Under the pieces are notes generated by a model that saw only the letters and a list, made by a program, of their open reading frames with translations, did not search any database and had not been told where the DNA came from. From contig FOCD01000001.1 of NCBI GenBank assembly GCA_900110015.1, positions 978,237 to 1,042,236 on the forward strand: a DNA stretch of 64,000 bases, given 5' to 3'. Both the position numbers and the translations under genes were made by a program. The DNA comes from Terribacillus saccharophilus (GTDB taxonomy: Bacteria > Bacillota > Bacilli > Bacillales > Amphibacillaceae). Of the stretch, positions 61,481 through 64,000 are shown one piece after another (position 1 is the first letter of the stretch; the number at the start of each line of letters is the position of its first letter).

Positions 61481-61508
61481 GACCACTCAAGTGAGTGGTC
61501 TTCCTTTG
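61476..61508. terminator. Terminator of pepF
   Basis: AAGACCACTC/GAGTGGTCTT with T run on the minus strand. Confidence 0.85.
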
Positions 61509-63302
61509 TTATTCTGCAGTCAATCTTAAGAATTCCTCGATGTCCTGCTTACAAACTTCGATAGCTTTAAGCCAGAAAGATTTATCAGTCAAATCCTCCT
61601 GCAAATGCTTTATTGCCAAGTCTTCAACCGTCATGCGGCCAGTATCTTCAAGCAAAGCATTATAGGAACGTTCAAAGTCTTCCGGATTCTCTGCTGCTTT
61701 TGCATAAATACCTGTGCTGAACAAATATCCGAATGTATACGGGAAATTATAGAATGGTACGTCTGTTGCGTAAAAATGCAGCTTGGATGCCCAGAATGTT
61801 GGATCGTATTCATCAAGCTGGTCATTATATGCTTCTTTCTGAGCATCAACCATCAACTCGCGCAAACGTGCAGCGGATACGAGTCCATTTTTGCGTTCTT
61901 CATAGAATCTTGTCTCAAACAAGAAGCGCGCGTGGATATTCATGAAGAATGCTATGCTGCGTTGAATCTTTTCCTCGATCAACGCGATTTTCTCATCCTT
62001 TGTCGCTGCTTCTCTTACTGCGGCATCAGAGACAATCAATTCTGCCAATGTGGAAGCTGTTTCCGCCACATTCATAGCATATTGCTGATTCGGCTGCTCT
62101 ACATCATTCATTGCGTAGCTGTGATACGCATGCCCTAATTCATGCGCAAGTGTCGACACGTTGGAAGCTGTCCCGCTGAAAGTCATGAAAATACGACTTT
62201 CTTTCTTTTCCGGAAAGCTGGTACAGAATCCGCCAGGACGTTTGCTATTACGATCTTCTGCTTCAATCCATCGCTTCTCGAATGCTTGCTGTGAAAAATC
62301 AGCCATTTGGCTGCTGTACGTGCGGAAATTCTTCACGATGAAGTCAGCTGCTTCGTCGTATGATACATGCTTCGTTACAGAAGAGAGCGGCGCATCGATA
62401 TCATACCAGCTTAATTTTTCCAACCCCAGAATTTTAGCCTTGCGCTGAAGGTATTTGACGAATGAATCCTTCTCATCCGAAATAGCTCCCCACATTGCAT
62501 CCAGCGTTTCTTGGGACATACGGTTATAAGCTAACGGCTCTTTCAACACACTGTCCCATTTACGGTGCTTGTATGTCTGCAGACGAAAACCAGCTAGATG
62601 ATTAATCGTTTCCGCAAAGAAATCTTCTTTTTCTGACCAAGCTTCCTGCATTCTTGCAAACACATGCTGTCTTACCTGGCGATCAGGTGCATCCATTTTG
62701 TTGGCTGCTTGGCCAACGGAATAGGATTTTTCCTCTCCATCAATCTCTAATGGCACTTGGATGCTGCCGACAATTGTGTCATACATGCCTCCCCAGCCAT
62801 GGTAGCCATCAATCGCTAAATCATTTAGCAATACTTCTTGTTCAGGTGAAAGCTTCTCAGCAGCCTCTTTTTTACGTTCATCAAGAACAAATGCATAATT
62901 GATTAGTTCCGGCTGCTCGAGCAACTGCTCCCATGTCTGCTGCGGCACTTGTGTAATAACCTGATCCACACCAGTAAGCGTTCCGCTGTAAGCAGCCATA
63001 AGTTCATCTTTCTTTCCAGACCACTGCTTCGCTTTCTTATCTGTCACATCCTGTGCTACAAGACACTCAACGAATGCAACAACCTCGAATACATGTTTAG
63101 CAGATGTTTCCCATTTTTCCACGATACGTACCAATCCCGCCGTATCTTCGGCTTGATCTGGTACTTGGAAGTCTTCCAGAGCCTTTTTCCAATCATGTAA
63201 AGCTTGATCCGCTTTATTTGCGAATTCTGCAAGAGCGGCTGAATCGCTGCCACCAGGGAAAATCGCATCCAAATCCCATGTTTGTCCATATTTATCTGTC
63301 AT
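61509..63302 (-). CDS. pepF: Oligoendopeptidase F (M3 family)
   Basis: A 597-residue cytoplasmic zinc peptidase that cuts peptides of about 7-17 residues. The zinc site HELGHAYHS and a downstream Glu (AETASTLAE) are present, and the N-terminal helical part matches the PepF subgroup of about 600 aa. ATG 63302 has GGAGG 7 bp upstream. It may recycle peptides imported by the POT transporter nearby, but the genes are not co-transcribed. Confidence 0.92.
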   Translation of the reverse strand: MTDKYGQTWDLDAIFPGGSDSAALAEFANKADQALHDWKKALEDFQVPDQAEDTAGLVRIVEKWETSAKHVFEVVAFVECLVAQDVTDKKAKQWSGKKDELMAAYSGTLTGVDQVITQVPQQTWEQLLEQPELINYAFVLDERKKEAAEKLSPEQEVLLNDLAIDGYHGWGGMYDTIVGSIQVPLEIDGEEKSYSVGQAANKMDAPDRQVRQHVFARMQEAWSEKEDFFAETINHLAGFRLQTYKHRKWDSVLKEPLAYNRMSQETLDAMWGAISDEKDSFVKYLQRKAKILGLEKLSWYDIDAPLSSVTKHVSYDEAADFIVKNFRTYSSQMADFSQQAFEKRWIEAEDRNSKRPGGFCTSFPEKKESRIFMTFSGTASNVSTLAHELGHAYHSYAMNDVEQPNQQYAMNVAETASTLAELIVSDAAVREAATKDEKIALIEEKIQRSIAFFMNIHARFLFETRFYEERKNGLVSAARLRELMVDAQKEAYNDQLDEYDPTFWASKLHFYATDVPFYNFPYTFGYLFSTGIYAKAAENPEDFERSYNALLEDTGRMTVEDLAIKHLQEDLTDKSFWLKAIEVCKQDIEEFLRLTAE

Positions 63303-63398
63303 ATGTATACCTCCTTAAACTACCTTTCTATTATACGCTCACTGTTATTGACTGAAAAGTTTTAGTGTTCGATATTTTTCGGCATGGATGATAAAAAG

Positions 63399-63434
63399 AA
63401 GATCATAGCTTTAAGGAAACTATGATCTTTCTGC
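63399..63434. terminator. Terminator of the collagen-like gene
   Basis: AAGATCATAG/CTATGATCTT with T run on the minus strand. Confidence 0.8.
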
Positions 63435-63436
63435 TG

Positions 63437-64000
63437 TTAAACGAATCGTGTTCCATTAAGATTACGTGTTTCTGCAGTAGCTGATGTGATATTCGAAGTT
63501 GGTACTACTGTTACGCTCACAGTATAAGTTACGGCTCCAGTAGTTGTAACAACGTCTACGAACGTATTCGGTAAAATAACTCGATAAGTTCCCGCAGCCG
63601 TACCTGTTCTGCTGACAGTCACCTGATTAAGAGTGGTGGCATCTCTACGCAGAGTAGCAGTTACACTTACTGACCAGTTCGCAGTTGCTATAACTGCAAT
63701 CTGTGAAGTTAAATCCAATTTCACATTATTACCTGCCACTACTGCTGGAGTAATGGTGCTGATTACCGTATCAGTATTAAGAGGGACTGGAAGTGCTACT
63801 GTTGCCTGGCTCGCTGCTATTGCACTGACGGAAGGAAGTGCACTGCCTGTGGATCCCGTTGGTCCAGTAAGACCAGCTGTTCCAGTTGGCCCGGTGATTC
63901 CGGCAGCTCCGGTTGGGCCGGTGATCCCTGCGGCTCCCGTTGGACCGGTTATTCCAGCAGGCCCTGTGGTTCCCGCGGCTCCTGTTGGGCCGGTTATTCC
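63437..64000 (-). CDS. Collagen-like repeat surface protein (BclA-like), 3' part
   Basis: The frame is open to the window edge, so the start lies beyond 64000. The first 55 visible residues are Gly-X-Thr repeats ([13 protein letters not shown] pattern), as in exosporium glycoproteins BclA, where Thr is glycosylated. Then follow a linker and a C-terminal beta-rich domain of about 100 residues ([30 protein letters not shown]). The domain likely trimerises at the spore or cell surface. The repeat-rich coding DNA is prone to length changes. Confidence 0.8.
   Translation of the reverse strand, partial: GITGPTGAAGTTGPAGITGPTGAAGITGPTGAAGITGPTGTAGLTGPTGSTGSALPSVSAIAASQATVALPVPLNTDTVISTITPAVVAGNNVKLDLTSQIAVIATANWSVSVTATLRRDATTLNQVTVSRTGTAAGTYRVILPNTFVDVVTTTGAVTYTVSVTVVPTSNITSATAETRNLNGTRFV

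Overview
The window is chromosomal DNA of a low-GC, endospore-forming Bacillota, most likely family Bacillaceae. The evidence is gene order close to Bacillus subtilis (pdhABCD-ykyA-defB-ykrA-rpoY-rnjA-ktrC; dapH/dapL/ykuT/ykuU/ykuV/patA/ykyB/darB), AGGAGG-type ribosome binding sites, and sporulation-linked genes (a YjcZ-type peptide behind a sigma-K-like promoter, a Spo0E-like protein, a BclA-like collagen-repeat protein). The genus cannot be fixed from sequence alone; a halotolerant soil genus such as Terribacillus is only a guess.

Layout. 1-29.7 kb is core chromosome: the end of an Ntn-hydrolase gene, the pyruvate dehydrogenase operon, a YkyA lipoprotein, peptide deformylase, a HAD phosphatase, RNA polymerase epsilon plus RNase J1, pyruvate oxidase, KtrC, a cytochrome bd oxidase, a heterodimeric ABC exporter, an AlaX-type editing protein, a peroxiredoxin/thioredoxin pair with a divergent MscS channel, the acetyl-branch lysine/DAP genes dapH, dapL and patA, the c-di-AMP sensor DarB, and several small genes.

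29.7-50.65 kb is a decayed integrated element. A 14-bp sequence is repeated at both ends, the right copy inside the 3' end of a tyrosine-integrase gene and the left copy in a terminator-like hairpin. The right arm (50.6-44.7 kb) keeps an early phage module: integrase, repressor, Cro-like regulator, DUF771-like protein, DnaD-like replication protein and ArpU-like regulator, then a GC-rich stretch that may be a cos region. The late genes are gone except for a tape-measure fragment at 34.1-34.8 kb. In their place lies a 10-kb cargo island (44.4-34.9 kb): a MerR regulator, an epimerase/dehydratase, a MATE exporter, two MFS exporters, three short-chain dehydrogenases and a DMT-type transporter. Four promoters in the island have a 19-bp spacer holding TTAAAGTnnACTTTAA or a close variant, the layout used by MerR activators, so merR, both MFS genes and the MATE gene look like one regulon. 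The left arm (34-29.7 kb) has phage remnants, pseudogenes and an overlapping two-gene module (soluble protein plus four-helix membrane protein) that resembles prophage exclusion systems in architecture.

50.7-64 kb is core chromosome again: KtrD (partner of KtrC), YwpF, a flavin disulfide reductase-like protein, a small methyltransferase, a general stress protein behind a sigma-B-like promoter, ThiT behind a TPP riboswitch, a POT peptide transporter, a YvfRSTU-like ABC/two-component cluster whose permease is broken by one in-frame TAG, PepF, and the 3' end of a collagen-like surface protein.

The observations most worth following are the MerR-promoter regulon inside the prophage, an array of a dozen or so short non-identical palindromes between the phage repressor and integrase, the 21-bp-spaced operators at the repressor promoter, the two-gene membrane module, and several small ORFs and lesions (an 8-bp duplication frameshift, nonsense codons).
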